Shown: piece by piece, positions 20,601 through 32,500 of the stretch
Layout: the number at the start of each line of letters is the position of its first letter
Numbering within the stretch: position 1 is the stretch's first letter
DNA from: Edaphochlamys debaryana
Lineage: Eukaryota > Chlorophyta > Chlorophyceae > Chlamydomonadales
Assembly: GCA_016858145.1 (NCBI GenBank)
Contig: JAEHOE010000027.1
Span: 1-64,000 of the forward strand
Direction: 5' to 3'
DNA: 64,000 bases
Notes under the pieces: generated by a model
Seen by the model: the letters and a program-made list of their open reading frames with translations, nothing else
Told to the model about the DNA's origin: nothing
Database searches by the model: none
Program-made: the position numbers and the translations under genes

Positions 20601-23526
20601 AAAGGCCGATGAACGACCCATGGTTCCTCCCTTGGCGGAGCCCTGGGAAGGGGGCGGGATGCGGAAACGTCGGTAAGGGCGGGCGGGCGGGCGTCGGTGT
20701 GGGGCAGGCCCTACGGGCCAGGCCCTACCAGGCCCCCTGCAGGGCCCGAGGCGGCCCCTTACTAAGCCTCCCCGCCGTGCATTACTCATGCAAAACCCTA
20801 AAACCGCTCACCGGCAGTCCGTCGTGCGCCACGCCCACGAGGTTGGGCGGCAGCTTCCCCTCGGCCGTGTTGACCAGGGCTTGGTGGTGCCGGTCAACGG
20901 CCAGGGTGGTTGAGGCACCGTTACCTGGTGTGGGGAGGGGAGGGGCGAGGGGGGAGGAAGGGAAGTGGGGGTTGAGGAGGGAAAGGGAGGGTAAGGAGGA
21001 GAAGGGGGGAGGCAGGGGGGCCCTTGGGGTGCCAAGCTGGACCCGCAAATGGCTGTGCGGCAGTTGGCGGACGCTTCGACTTCTGTGGCTGCAGATTGGC
21101 CCAGCTTGGCAACAGCTCTAACCTGTACATCTAAAACTGTACGAATGCTGCGGGGGCGACAGTCGTACTTACCGTTGGAGCCATGGCCGTTGCCGTCTCC
21201 TTTGGTGGCCGAGTTGCCGTTTCCACCGTTCTTGTTATCGGAGGAACCGTTGGAGCCGTTGCCTGCGCGTACGCACAAACGGTTATCAACGGTCAACGGT
21301 AGGGTCACGGTACAGCGAACGCGCGAAACAAGAAGGCTGGCCTCACCGTTGGACCCGTGACCGTTGCCGTTGGATCCGTGGCCGTTACCATTGGACCCGT
21401 GACCCGTGTCCTTGATGTCGCAGTGCGGCTTGGCATCCACCCTGTACGGAAGTGCGGTACGGCATTACGTGAGGTTGGGTTGAACGGCCATGCGGCCATG
21501 GAGAGCGCACGCAGCCTGCGTCCATCCACACACACCGTCCCCATCCCCCCAGACCGCCCCCTCACCGGCTGGTGCCGTTGCCCTCCTTTGAGCCGTTGCT
21601 GCCGTTCCCCTTGCTGCCGTGGCCGTTGCCATTGTCGGGGGCGGAGCCCTCCTTTGAGGTGGGCTCCTCCTCCTCCTGGCTGCGACACGACGGGGAGGAA
21701 GGGGAGGGCCTGCAGCCGTGAGCAGTCTCATCCCGCGACACCGCTCCGTCCAGTGCCCGGGAGTCTGGGCACAGCCTGCTGCTGTTGGCATCGCCATTGT
21801 CCTGATCGCTCGCCCTTTCACAACATCAGCCGTGACGAGAACGAGAGACTGGAAGCAAGGCGTCAAGGCCCTAGCCAGCGGATGCAGCAGCGGCGGAAGG
21901 CGAAGGGCCTCACCACTTAGTAAGCTTGGAGTCGGATGACGTGTCCTCGTACTGCCGGTTGGCCGAGCCAGGGCCCCGGAAGGCATAGTGCCGCGTGGCG
22001 TGCGGCGCCACAGCGCCACCGGGGTGCTGAGCCTGGCTCTGTGGGAGGCGAACGGAGCAGCGCGGCAAGGCATGCAGCGGAGAAACGGCTTAGTGTTGCC
22101 GTGCACGTAGCAACATCTTGCCATGTGGGTCGGGGGCGACATCCTCGAACGAAAGCAGCCCAGTCCCAGCAGCATGGGTGGCAGGCAGTTAACCACCATT
22201 GCGGTCGCTGTAGCCACAGCACCCCTCAGCTGCCTCAGCGGTTAGCGGTTGGACCACGGAAGGATCCCACCGTTGGCCGGAGCGACCCCGCGTGCGGTGC
22301 CGCGACACACCAGGCGCCAGGCCGCCCCCACCTTGCGCCACCACCACACGCGCGTCCATATGTGCCGCAGCTCGTTCTGCCGGAGCGGCTTTATGAGGTA
22401 GTCGATTGCGCCGAGCGCCAGGCACGCCATGACCGTTTCGCGCTCATCCTGGGAGGATGTCACTGCGGGGTGGAAATGGCGGGGGCGAGAAGACTATTAG
22501 CTGTCGAGGCATCGGGGGATGCCTACGTGCTGCTGTGGCAGGCTTCGCTACTTGGCAGGCACAGCACCGGCAGGCGTGGGGCTGCGTGGTTGCCTAGGCG
22601 CGCGGGGAAGAATGCCAAACATCGACGGACCGTTATGTGAGCGCACACACCGCAATGGCCACCCCTCTGACTCTGGTTCGGTGAGGGCTGCTCATATGTG
22701 CTTCCCGCGTGGTCGATCGCGAGCTTCAGTGTGTATGGACGGACCGGCGGAGCAATTGCGATTGACCGTTTGTCAACCCGTGGACACCTTTCTATCCACT
22801 ACCACGCCCGTCCAGTTGCAGTGCACCGAATGCATCCCCAGTGCTTGTACTTTGCTGCTCGACTGGTGGCGAGCGTGCGGGAAAGCCGCCAGGCGCCTTG
22901 AAGCGGCACGCAGTAGATACCAAAAAATATCTGCGCCTACCTCACTGCGAGTCGCTGCCCGCGCCCCTACTTCCCAAGAGCGGCCCTGCTCACCCACTAC
23001 AGGGGTCTTGCTGAGCACGTCCGCCCTGGCCATCCGCTGCGAGGCGAAGATACGCAGAACACAGGTTGGATTCTCAGCCGTCTGCGAGCCCGCGTGCCGC
23101 GGCGCTCGACCCGCCCGTGCGTCGTCGACGAGCACTTAAGCAAGACAACCGTGTCGCCAGCAAGCGTCGCTGTACCTTGAGAAACCGGCCCGCGTCCGCC
23201 AATGCGTGTGGCTCGTGCTCCTTGAGCACCAAGTCGTAGGGGACAGCGGCCTTAGCCAAAAGCTGCCAGCCCTCGCTGGAGTTCTTGACCGCGGTCACCT
23301 GCGGCGGGTCCCGGTTGGCATGGTGAGCCTCCTAAAACGCGGCGCGGGTCCCTGGCTGTGCGCTTAGAGCTCCCTTCTACCATACCTGATAGAGGCATTC
23401 TCGCAAGAGCTGCGTCGTGGCTTGCCGGCTTGGCGCCCGAGAATCGACAACCAGGATGCGCAAGCTCTTGGGGTCCGGCAGCCCTAGCTGCTGCGCGTTC
23501 CCTGGCACGGCCCCTTGTAATTGCAT
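14675..23526 (-). CDS. Pseudo-response regulator with CCT motif (PRR/TOC1-like)
   Basis: Twenty-one exons give a 1,474-residue protein whose frame stays consistent across every junction. Exons run: 23526-23386, 23298-23176, 23036-22994, 22462-22332, 22038-21914, 21679-21566, 21441-21347, 21262-21173, 20924-20812, 20642-20361, 20195-19748, 19556-19432, 19151-19095, 18884-18648, 18465-18132, 17971-17844, 17662-17411, 17226-17047, 16758-16441, 15905-15697, 15554-14675. Exons 1-4 encode a receiver fold with Lys127 in the LIKP motif, but Glu74 replaces the phospho-accepting Asp, the mark of pseudo-receivers. A CCT motif (about 846-893) is split by an intron. In plants such proteins are nuclear clock and photoperiod regulators. 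Unusually, about 580 residues follow the CCT motif, including acidic, HSSHG-repeat and Ala/Gly-rich parts. Exon 18 ends in a GC donor. Confidence 0.92.
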
Positions 23527-23535
23527 ACTGCCCTT

Positions 23536-23904
23536 GTGCCGGCCCCCCGCAGGGCCCGGCACCTCCAGTTCAGCGCCTATGCCCTCCGTGTCTGCAAGCT
23601 GCCGGGACGTATTTTTGTTGGCGACTAGATTCTGCTACATGAAGGCTTCGCGAGCTTGTGCGGTAGTCAGGTGGTCATATTGCTGTGAGATAGGCTTGGG
23701 CGCACACCCAGGTTGCGAAGCTGATTCGACGAGCAAATCAGCCCATGCAGAAATTACAGGATAATTTCAGATACTTCTGGCGTATCCCCGTATCCACGTG
23801 TACGGCAGCGTATCCACAACTGTCGGTGCCGTTGCCCCACTTGCAGCTCTGTGGCGCCGCACAGCTCTCGGGCGTACGTGTGTGCACATGTGGCCCCTAG
23901 CCGG
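23536..23904 (+). repeat. 370-bp inverted repeat, left copy
   Basis: This block, starting GTGCCGGCC and ending CCTAGCCGG, recurs in reverse orientation at 28176-28547 with only a handful of differences. Its left edge lies about 10 bp upstream of the start codon of the minus-strand pseudo-response regulator, so it would form part of that gene's 5' UTR or promoter. The copies bound 4.27 kb without a recognised gene. Confidence 0.9.
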
Positions 23905-24193
23905 CAGCAGGCCTAGCAGGCCTAGCAGGATATGGTGCATGCGGCCGCTCCCGTTGCACCGACCGGCGGCAATGTTTGCTTGCGTCGTCAATCCCAATTG
24001 CGACCTCGCGACCTCCGTGCCCTGGCCCGCGCTGTGAGATAGTTTTGTGTTTGCTTGTGTGCGAGGATGTCGCGCTAGGGCTTTGAAATCGCCATCGCGA
24101 GGGCTTTGACCGGCGGACATGCGCCATTCCCCCGTCCCATGTGTGCGCGGACGAGGGCATGGTGAACGCAGGGCTGGATGGACTCGCTGCTCT

Positions 24194-24244
24194 CTTTATA
24201 GGCATAACAAACCCCAGGTCCTTCAGAAGCTTCTGGAAAGCTTC
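24194..24244 (-). promoter_or_regulatory. Heat-shock element plus TATA box facing the PRR gene
   Basis: On the minus strand an array of alternating GAA/TTC pentamers (24226-24244, perfect GAAnnTTCnnGAA core) lies about 25 bp upstream of TATAAAG (24194-24200). This is the architecture of green-algal heat-shock promoters. Transcription would run left towards the pseudo-response regulator start at 23526, implying a leader of about 640 nt that crosses the inverted-repeat copy. The motifs are seen directly; their use is inference. Confidence 0.55.
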
Positions 24245-24497
24245 TGCCCGAGGCGCCCGGCACGGGCTTGCCCCTCGTGCCCCCTTCCGTGGGGTCGGGA
24301 CTCGGAGGCCGCAGGGGGCGCGTGAGGGCGGGGGGCCAATGCAGCATGCAGCTAGCCTGGCCTGGCCTCCGGCTCGGGGCAGCCGGCTGTAAACCTCACT
24401 CGTGCTGGGGTTGGCTTGAAGGCAGCACAACATGGCAGGGGCCCCCTTTGGCCCACGGCCCGTACGGGGATTCGCTGGAGCCTCGGGCGTACCACTG

Positions 24498-24615
24498 ACG
24501 TTCAGCGTCCGACGTCCAGCGTCCGATGTCCGGCGTGTCCGGTGTCCGGCGTGTCTGGTGTCCAGCGTGTCTGGTGTGTAGTGTCCAATTTCACAGTGTC
24601 TGGTGATTATTGTCT
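24498..24615 (+). repeat. Degenerate GTCC(A/G)GCGT tandem repeat
   Basis: About ten imperfect copies of a 9-12 bp unit of the form GTCCGGCGT/GTCTGGTGT run in tandem. It looks like a minisatellite inside the repeat-rich interval; no function is suggested. Confidence 0.7.
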
Positions 24616-26541
24616 GGAATCCAGCGTACCAGCATCAAGTTCTCCCGCACTTCGCTTGCATTCGCCGCTGGGCGCTGGTGGGACCGGTTAGGAAATGCCA
24701 GTTAGACAGACGGATGCACAGGCCCGTAGCTCAGCCCTAGGACATATCCTGTGCGAGCCAGGAGTAGGGCGTAGGGCGTTGGCTTGCCCCATCCTCCGCT
24801 CGGAGAGCGGAGCAGGCCCCGTTGGTGAATCGGCAATAGTATGAGATCGTAGGAATTTGACACGTCGCTGACGCCTGAGGCGCCCCGCAGCCAGGCAGCG
24901 CCGCAGTGTAGAAGCAGAGTGCGGCCTGATCAACCCAGGCGCCGCGGGAAGCCCTGGAAGGCGACGCGGGCGCTCCGTTTGCGGCGTTTGCGGCGCCTTC
25001 CCGAGGCACGCTAGAGCGCCTGCGACTAGCCGCGCGTGCCTCGCATGCTGCATTAGGTGTGACACCTACATAATGCGTCGTCGCGGGTTGCAGTGCAGCG
25101 GGGTGCACGTGCCGAGCCGCGGCCACGCGGCGACGCGGCCTCCCTCCCCCCGCAGCCGCCTGCGCCGCCCGCGACCCACCGGCGACCCACCGGCCATGCA
25201 CACAATCAACCCCAAGTCCCGCTCCCCCAAAAAAGGGGGGCAAGCCCGGACTGCTGCGCAGCTCAGTGGTTTTCCGCAGATTACGCAGGCGAGGAGACGA
25301 CCTGTGGTAGGGCTCGTTGTCGCCTGGAACCGGGAGGCCCGCGAGGGCAAAGGGGCACAGGGGCACATGGCACAGCTTGCGGGGGAAACGTACACGAGTG
25401 TTACGGAAAGGGAGGGAGCGGCAGTTCCTCTTGTTAGTGTGGCCCACGGAACCGCTCTCAATCCCGCACGATGAGCAAAGGTACCCAGCGTACTTACCGT
25501 GTGCTTACCTGCGCTTACCGGTGGCCGAGCGCCGGAAGTTGGGGTCCGCCATCGCCCGAGTTGGCGCAGCTAGTGCCCGCGGCGTCCTATGGTCCCCCAC
25601 GCCCCAAGGAGCCGAACCTGCGGGTGTAAAGACGTCGTCCGAGAAGAGGAAGAGAAGAGCGTCAGTACCATGCGGGCGAGCGGCGGGCGAGCAGAGCAGG
25701 TTGCGACCCCAGGAGCGCCTAGGAACTCGGGCGATGGCGGAAGAAGGAGGCAAGCAACCTGCAGGGCTCAAGGGTACCCAGGCGGGCATGCAGTACGGGT
25801 GTGACAGGCCCCCGACGGCGGGGTCCCCCAAGCGACACAGCCGGAGCCAGGGGGTAGATGACATCAACGTAGGGAGCAGGGGGGACCGTAGCTCAGTGAG
25901 GGCAGGTGGCGGCTGTGGTGGTGGCAGCGCGGGCGGCACTGGACGCGGGAAGGTATTGTGCGGGGAAGTGGCGCAGGTGCGCAGCGGGCCGCCACCCCTC
26001 CCGGCTCGTCCGCACCTCCGCCCTCCACGGCGCACGGGCACTGGCAGGGGCAGCGCGGCATGCGTCGGCGCGTGTACGGCAGTGGCCGGCCCGATGGTTG
26101 GCAGCATGCACGTACGTGCGAGGCGCGGATGGCAAGGCGGGGCGGGCGAGGGGAGGGGCGGCAGGCAGCCAGGCACAAGACGGCAAGAAGCGTGGGGCGC
26201 TGAACTCACCGCCCTTGTGGGCTGCTGTTAGGGGGCACCCAGGCTTGCAGGCGGCAAGCCCGTGTGGTCGACCAGCCGGTCGGAGCGTTCTGCGCTTAGA
26301 CCCCCTCGAAGGGGTCCCTCATTGTAACCACCGATGACTGAACTCCCACCCCCAACCCTGCCTACCAGCTCGCTCCCTTCCTTTCCTGCCCCGTTTCTGC
26401 GCACCCGGCCCCCCCGCGCCTCGCTCGCGGTGCCCCGCCCACTCGCCTGTCTTGTCTGCCCTGCCCAGCCCGGACCGCACGCTTTACCCACCACCGGCGC
26501 TGCAACTCCCCGCACTGATTGGCAGGGAAGGGAGGGTGGGG

Positions 26542-27119
26542 ACCAGTGTTGCTATCTTAGTGCGGAAGTGCGGGGGAGTGAGGCCATCCCGCACTTTCGG
26601 TGACGGAAAGAGCCTCATGTGCGGAAGCTCCCGCACTTTTGTAGCAAAGTTTGGTTGCGAGTGCGGCCCGCGCCGGCACATTTTTGAGCCTTCTGGCGGC
26701 TCAGGTGCGGGGGCCCCTCAACCCCTGGGGGGCCCACCGAACGGGCGCGGCCAGCCGGGCAGGCAGTCCCCTTCCCACCCCCACCGTCCAGCCCGCATCA
26801 CATGCACTTGCAGCATACACTACGGGGTTGCTGCTGGAATTCAAGACCCCCAGTTGCCCGCCTACATCAGCTCATGCACTAGGGCGAGAGCCAGGCAGAC
26901 TCATCCGCTTGAAACAGGCCTCCAGAACGCCGCGCCCTCCGCTACACTCCACCGCACTCTCCCGCACTTCTGGGCGGCAAGCGCTTGCCAAGTGCGGTCG
27001 CACGTTTTGGGCCGCCAAGGGCCACGAAGTGCGGCCCGCTTTCGCACTCTTGGGCTTGGACCCGAGGTCCGAGTGCGGGACCTCCCGCACTTCGGCCCAG
27101 GGAAGATAGCAACGCTGGT
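26542..27119. mobile_element. MITE-like element with 17-bp terminal inverted repeats
   Basis: The 578-bp segment begins ACCAGTGTTGCTATCTT and ends with the inverted complement (16 of 17 positions match). Internally it is packed with copies of CCCGCACTT or its complement, close to both ends and through the middle, so it can fold back on itself. It has no coding potential of its own. A target-site duplication was not clear. A non-autonomous DNA transposon is the simplest reading. Confidence 0.65.
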
Positions 27120-28175
27120 GGTAACGTGCAGTGTGGGGCGGAGCGGGGTAGGGAAGGTAGCCCTAGCCGGGCTGGGGCAGGGGCAGGGGTCAGCGCCGCC
27201 CCTCGGCCTCTATCCCGTTCCTCTCCGGGCCCGCCCTCATCTCTGCAGCCCGTTCCGAAGGGGAGGGCCAAGGAGGAGCTGCGCAGAGCGACACGGGCGG
27301 GGGCGGAACGCGGAAGGCACGAGGAGCTCGGGCCCCGAGGCGGTCGCCTGGTACGCCGCACCTTCCATCCCGCGTTGTCAGCACAGAGTGGGGTACCCGC
27401 CACACCACCACCGCCGAGGGAACACCTTTCATCCCCATGGTCTCGCTGGTCAGAGGACCCTGGTGCCCCTGACAGCATTCCATGACGTCGAGCCCTTTCT
27501 TCAATGCTGTGTACCTGCCTGCCCGTCCCCCCTCCACGCGTCGCCGCCCACCCGGGATTGCGACGAATGGCTCCTTGCTCCTTACGCTTGCTGCCTCCGT
27601 CCCTCGTGCCTCACCTCTACACGCCTCCACGCCTCCACGCCCAGTCTCCCACCCTCGTTGCTGCAGCTCCGGCATCCCTCCCTGTTCGCCTCCTCGCCGG
27701 GTGTGCGTTGCTGAGACCTGGAGCCCGCAAGCCCAAGCAAACGTCCCCTCCCCTGTACCCCCCCCCTTCAGTCCCCGCCCACGCCCCGGCACGCCCCGGC
27801 TGCCATGAGTGCGCAGCCGCAGGCCTCTCCAGCGCCCAGTGCCCAGGCAGCAAATCTTCTGACAGTGTGATTCGCATCCTAATCCTCACTGTCAGGCGAT
27901 GCGGCAGATCCTCTTGACAGGCAGGTCTAGACAGGTGGTGTGTCCACTGTCCAGCCGCGACCATTGCCCCTCCACCCCCCTGCAGCTGGGGGGCCAGACC
28001 CGGCCGGCTGCACGTTGCATTGAACCCCCTGCAGGGAAGGGTACCCCGTTCACAGGCACAGGCAGTTCTGCGTCGACCAACATAATGCGACGCCAGTCAC
28101 CGCGGCACTACGCCCCGTTGTCTATAATAACCCCCTGCAGCTGCGCGGCTGTGGACGGGGCCGACAGAGCTGCTC

Positions 28176-28547
28176 CCGGCTAGGGGCCACATGTGCACAC
28201 ACGTACGCCCGAGAGCTGTGCGGCGCCACAGAGCTGCAAGTGGGGCAACGGCCACCGACAGTTGTGGATACGCTGCCGTACACGTGGATACGGGGATACG
28301 CCAGAAGTATCTGAAATTATCCTGTAATTTCTGCATGGGCTGATTTGCTCGTCGAATCAGCTTCGCAACCTGGGTGTGTGCCCAAGCCTATCTCACAGCA
28401 ATATGACTGCCTGACTACCGCACAAGCTCGCGAAGCCTTCATGTAGCAGAATCTAGCCGCCAACAAAAATACGTCCCGGCAGCTTGCAGACACGGAGGGC
28501 ATAGGCGCTGAACTGGAGGTGCCGGGCCCTGCGGGGGGGGCCGGCAC
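28176..28547 (-). repeat. 370-bp inverted repeat, right copy
   Basis: Reverse-complement copy of 23536-23904, nearly identical along its whole length, including the sequence around AAATTACAGGATAATTTCAG. The high identity points to a recent event or to homogenisation. No transposase was seen between the copies. Confidence 0.9.
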
Positions 28548-28789
28548 TCTAAGGGCACGCAACTGACGCAAGTGCAGTCCGCAGGTGCACGCGGTGTCAT
28601 GCTCCTCCCGACCGTGGTGGGAACGCGGTCTCCTCCTGCAAGTGAAGAAGGGGGTGAAGAGCTGGGGTGGTCCTGAGTGGTCCGCTTCTTCTTCTCCCAC
28701 GACCCATTGACACTGATGCAACCTGCTCCGACGGACTGCCGTCCTCAGAGCTGGCTTCTCACTCTCTGACGTCTCGCCTCCGCTGCGCA

Positions 28790-28794
28790 TTACA
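28790..28794 (-). terminator. Candidate TGTAA poly(A) signal of RPN1
   Basis: TGTAA on the minus strand, the usual chlorophycean polyadenylation signal, lies about 800 nt past the RPN1 stop codon. It is the first clear one found downstream, but at such distance it may not be the one used. Confidence 0.35.
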
Positions 28795-29596
28795 GCTTCA
28801 GCTGTGACTCAACCCGGCCGGGCCTCACGCCAGCCCGGCCCCCTGGCCGCCCTTGCGGGAGCCTACCTCACCGTAACCCTTCCAGGCCCTGTGGGGCCGC
28901 AACCTCCACCCGCGAGCCTTGTCCCCTCGCCCATCGTCCACACTACAGGCTCCACAGGCCCGCACCCCCCCTCCCCCCCCAAACCCCGCAGTACGCTCCC
29001 TGCGCCTTCCGGGCCCGCATACTCGACCTCTACCACACCATTTTGCCCCCCCCCCGGGGTATCCGCCAGCCCACCACACCTAGGCGAGGGGCCTAGCCAT
29101 TCAGCACCGGCTGGCGCTCGCTAACCCGGCCGGGCCCCGTTGCCACCTCTCTCCCTAGTGACGCTTTGTCCGGGGACCCCGACCCCGCATGCCTGCCCCT
29201 GCTCCCCTCTCAGATCTGCTCCGCCCCTGCCTACCCCTGAGGAGCGGCTTCCAGCGGCCCTCTTGACCTGCCTGACCCCCCCCCCGCCTACAAGGGACCA
29301 CCGCCGTGCCCCAAGCCGCCCCCCGGAAACGTTAGCGTCTGTCCACAGAGCGCCCAGCACCCAAACGGGAGAGCACTGGCTGGCCCCAGCCTCTGCCTCC
29401 TGTTCACGGCAAGGCCGGCCGCCTCCTCCACCTCCGCCAGTTTCTCCCTTCGGTTTGTTTAAATGGGCCTTCGCGCTTGCCCAGGCCCATCCACACAGGC
29501 CCCAGGGGCCGCCACGTCCTACTCGTCCTCCTCCGCCCCGACGTGGGGCCCAGGCGGGCCCAGAGCGGGTCCAAGCCGGGCCCGGACTGGGCCCGC

Positions 29597-32500
29597 TCAC
29601 TTGCCCTCGTCCATGGCGACGTAGTCTGGGTTCTTGGTGAGGATGACCTGTCAGGGGGGGAGGAAGAGGGCAGAGGGGATGGATGAGAGGGATGAGATGG
29701 GATAGGATAGTTGAGCGTGGGGCTGCAGAAGTCGAGATCCCACTTGTCCGTGATCCCCGCCCCTTCGCCCCCCTACCGACCCTTCCCTCTCCCTTCCCTC
29801 CCCTTGCCTCTCTTCCCCTTTTACCCTCTCCCTCCTCCCTTCCCCCCTGCCCTCTTGCCTCGGACCCCCCCCCACCTGCCCCTCCAGGATGGGCGACAGC
29901 GGCAGCCACTCCTCGGTGGCCAGCTCCGCGCGCTCGCCCACGCCCAGCAGCACGGGCGTGGTGTGCGTCTGGAAGCCTGGGGGGGAGGAGGAGAGGGGAG
30001 GGGGAAGAGGGGGGAAGGGCAAGAAAAGGGGGAGTTAGCGTTCAGGGCGGGTGGCTGGATGAGGAGGTGAGCGATGACCTACAGGGCCGGAGGACGCGGC
30101 AAGTGCTTATAGCGCCCGCCGTGACCTCTGAGCGATACGCCCACGTAATACTCCCGTCTGCTCACGACTGCACTAATACACATCACGCGCCGACGCCGAC
30201 GGACGCATCTATAACACACGCTCCGTTCGCTTTTCCGCTCCGTGGAGCGCTCTACACGCCCAGCGCGTCCGCCGCCCAGTCGCTGGTCAGGTTTGCCATC
30301 GGTGCCGGGTCGGGACCGGGTCGGGACCGTTGCTTCGGGATTTCGGGTTTGCCTGGGGCTTCTTCCCCGCGGCCTGTCTGCTCACAACTGCACTTATACG
30401 TATCACGCGCCCACCCTACGCATCCTAAACACGCTCTTCCGACCCCTTTCCCTCCCCCTTTCCCTCCCGCCCCCCCCTACCCGTGATGGTCTTGGGCCGC
30501 CCCGCCTGTGCCACGGTGTCCACCGCCGTACCCACGCGGCAGGGCACCGGCAGCGGCTGGCCCTGGGGGGGGGGAGGGGGGAGGGGAAGGAGGAGACGAA
30601 TGTGCCGTCAGTGTTGGGGCGGCGCGCATCAGGGTGCGTGCATGTCGGGGCCAGTGCACGGTACACGGTACAGTCCGTCCGAGACTGCCGTAGCCGTCAT
30701 GCCGGCACCACACACGCCAGAGCGTTCTGCCTCCCCTCTGCCTCCCCCACCTCCGCGTCCAGCGTCAGCAGCATGCGCGGCTTCATGGCCTCCCCCCTCT
30801 CCCTTTCCCCCCCTTTCCCCTGACAGGACCCTCCCCCCCCCCACCTCCGCGTCCAGCGTCAGCAGCATGCGCGGCTTCATGGCGGCCGCCAGTGCGTAGA
30901 GCAGGTAGTGGTGCTTGCCGCCGATGGTGGCCTTGAGGTCCAGGCAGGGGACCAGCACGGAGAGGACGCCGGCCAGGGCCACACCTGACAGTGGGGGGAG
31001 AGGGATGAGGGGGGGAGGCAATACGTTGAGGGGGTGGGCGTAGCTGGGTGAGCATCGCGGCACGCATGGATGGCCACCACGCTACCGTGATTGGCGCCGC
31101 TCCCACACCATTTCTCTCCTTCCGCTTCGACGCAGAAGGCACACGACAATCACCCCCTCCTCCCCTCTTGCCTCCTCCCGCCCCACCCCTCACCCGAGCA
31201 CAGCTGGCGGTCCGTGTGGTAGGGGTTTAGCGTCATGAGCCCCTTGCCCATGTGCACCAGGCCCTGCAAGACACGCACCGTTCAATTAACCAATCAACCA
31301 TACATCAACAATCGTTTCCGCTAAGTCATACATGGGTGTATCCAGCTGCTGCGGTCGTACCTGGCTGATGCGGACCAGGAACAGGGCGGTGGGCTCCTTG
31401 TAGTAGTAGGAGGCCAGGCCGCGGAGGAGGCCGGCCAGGCGGGCGTTGTTGGTGCCTGGGGGGGAGGGACGGGGGGGAGGAGGTGACAGGGATCAGACAT
31501 AAGAGGGGGCTAGGTGAGGGGGGGAAGGGGGCTGGTAGGGGGCGAGGCCGTTGTTGGTGCCTGGGAGGGATGGGAATGGGCTTTCTTTGTAGAGTGTGGA
31601 GATGGGTGTGGGGGAGGCCGTAGGCATTGGTGGGGAAGCGGTCGCAGCTAGCGGGAAGCAGCTGCCCTTGGCAGCCTCCCTCTCCTTCGTCCTGCCAAAC
31701 TTCCCCCTCCGCTGCCCCACATACGCTTTCCCCCGCCCTATTGGCCACCTCGCTGTCGGCCCCCGGTCAACGTATACGGCACGCGAAACACACACGCTCG
31801 CCCCCCCCTCCATTACCCCCCCGCCCCCTCACCCGCGCCCAGCAGCCCCAGGCCCAGGATGGCGTTGTTGGCCACCTCGCTGTCGCCGTCGTGACTAAGC
31901 CGGGACAGCGTGTCCATGACTAACATGTCCGGGTTGGAGCAGTGCAGAAGCGCCAGCGCCAGCGGGACCGCGCGCCGTACGTTCGCGTCGCCGTACTGCA
32001 CGTGCACACGCACACGGTACGTACGGCAGGGGAAGAGTGAGGAGGCATCCCAAGCGCGGGCCACAGCAGGAGCTCCTTGGCCCCGCCCCTCTCTTGGCCC
32101 TGCGCTCTACCTTTCTTTCCTGCTCCCCCTCTTGCCTTTCCGTCCCCCCCACCCGCATGAGGTGCTCCAGGCCGCGCCCTCCCCTTGCCCTCTCCCTCCC
32201 TCGTGCCCGCCCCCCCCCCTGCAGCAGGTGCTCCAGCCTGCGCCCTACCTTCGTCCCCTCCCTTTGCCCCCTGGACCCCTCTTGCCTCTTACACCCCCTA
32301 ATCCTCGTTCCCACCCCCACCCCCACCTGCAGCAGGTGCTCCAGCCCCCGCCCCGCCATCTGCGCCCCCAGCGGCTCGGCCATGGCGATGAGGGCAATGC
32401 CCAGCACGGCCGCACCCTGGTGGGCGTTCTGGGGGTGGGTGGGGAGGGGAGAGGGGGAGGGAAGGGTGTTTGTTGCTGAGCGGGATCGCGCCGACGCCAG

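Larger units (their letters stand above)
24250..28175. other. Repeat-rich interval between inverted repeats, no gene recognised
   Basis: Open frames here are Pro/Arg/Ala-rich, present on both strands and not supported by splice sites or known families. The interval holds a minisatellite, a MITE-like element and GC-rich sequence. A GTAGCTCAG string at about 24725 and another at about 25889 lack the rest of a tRNA and were not called. Confidence 0.5.

Noticed and set aside
24720..24800. tRNA-like string with GTAGCTCAG
   Set aside because: The A-box-like string is present but there is no B box (GGTTCGAATCC) and no cloverleaf could be drawn. The same holds for the similar string near 25889.
26452..27714. 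420-codon plus-strand open frame across the MITE-like element
   Set aside because: It crosses a non-coding repeat element, has low-complexity composition and no start or splice support.
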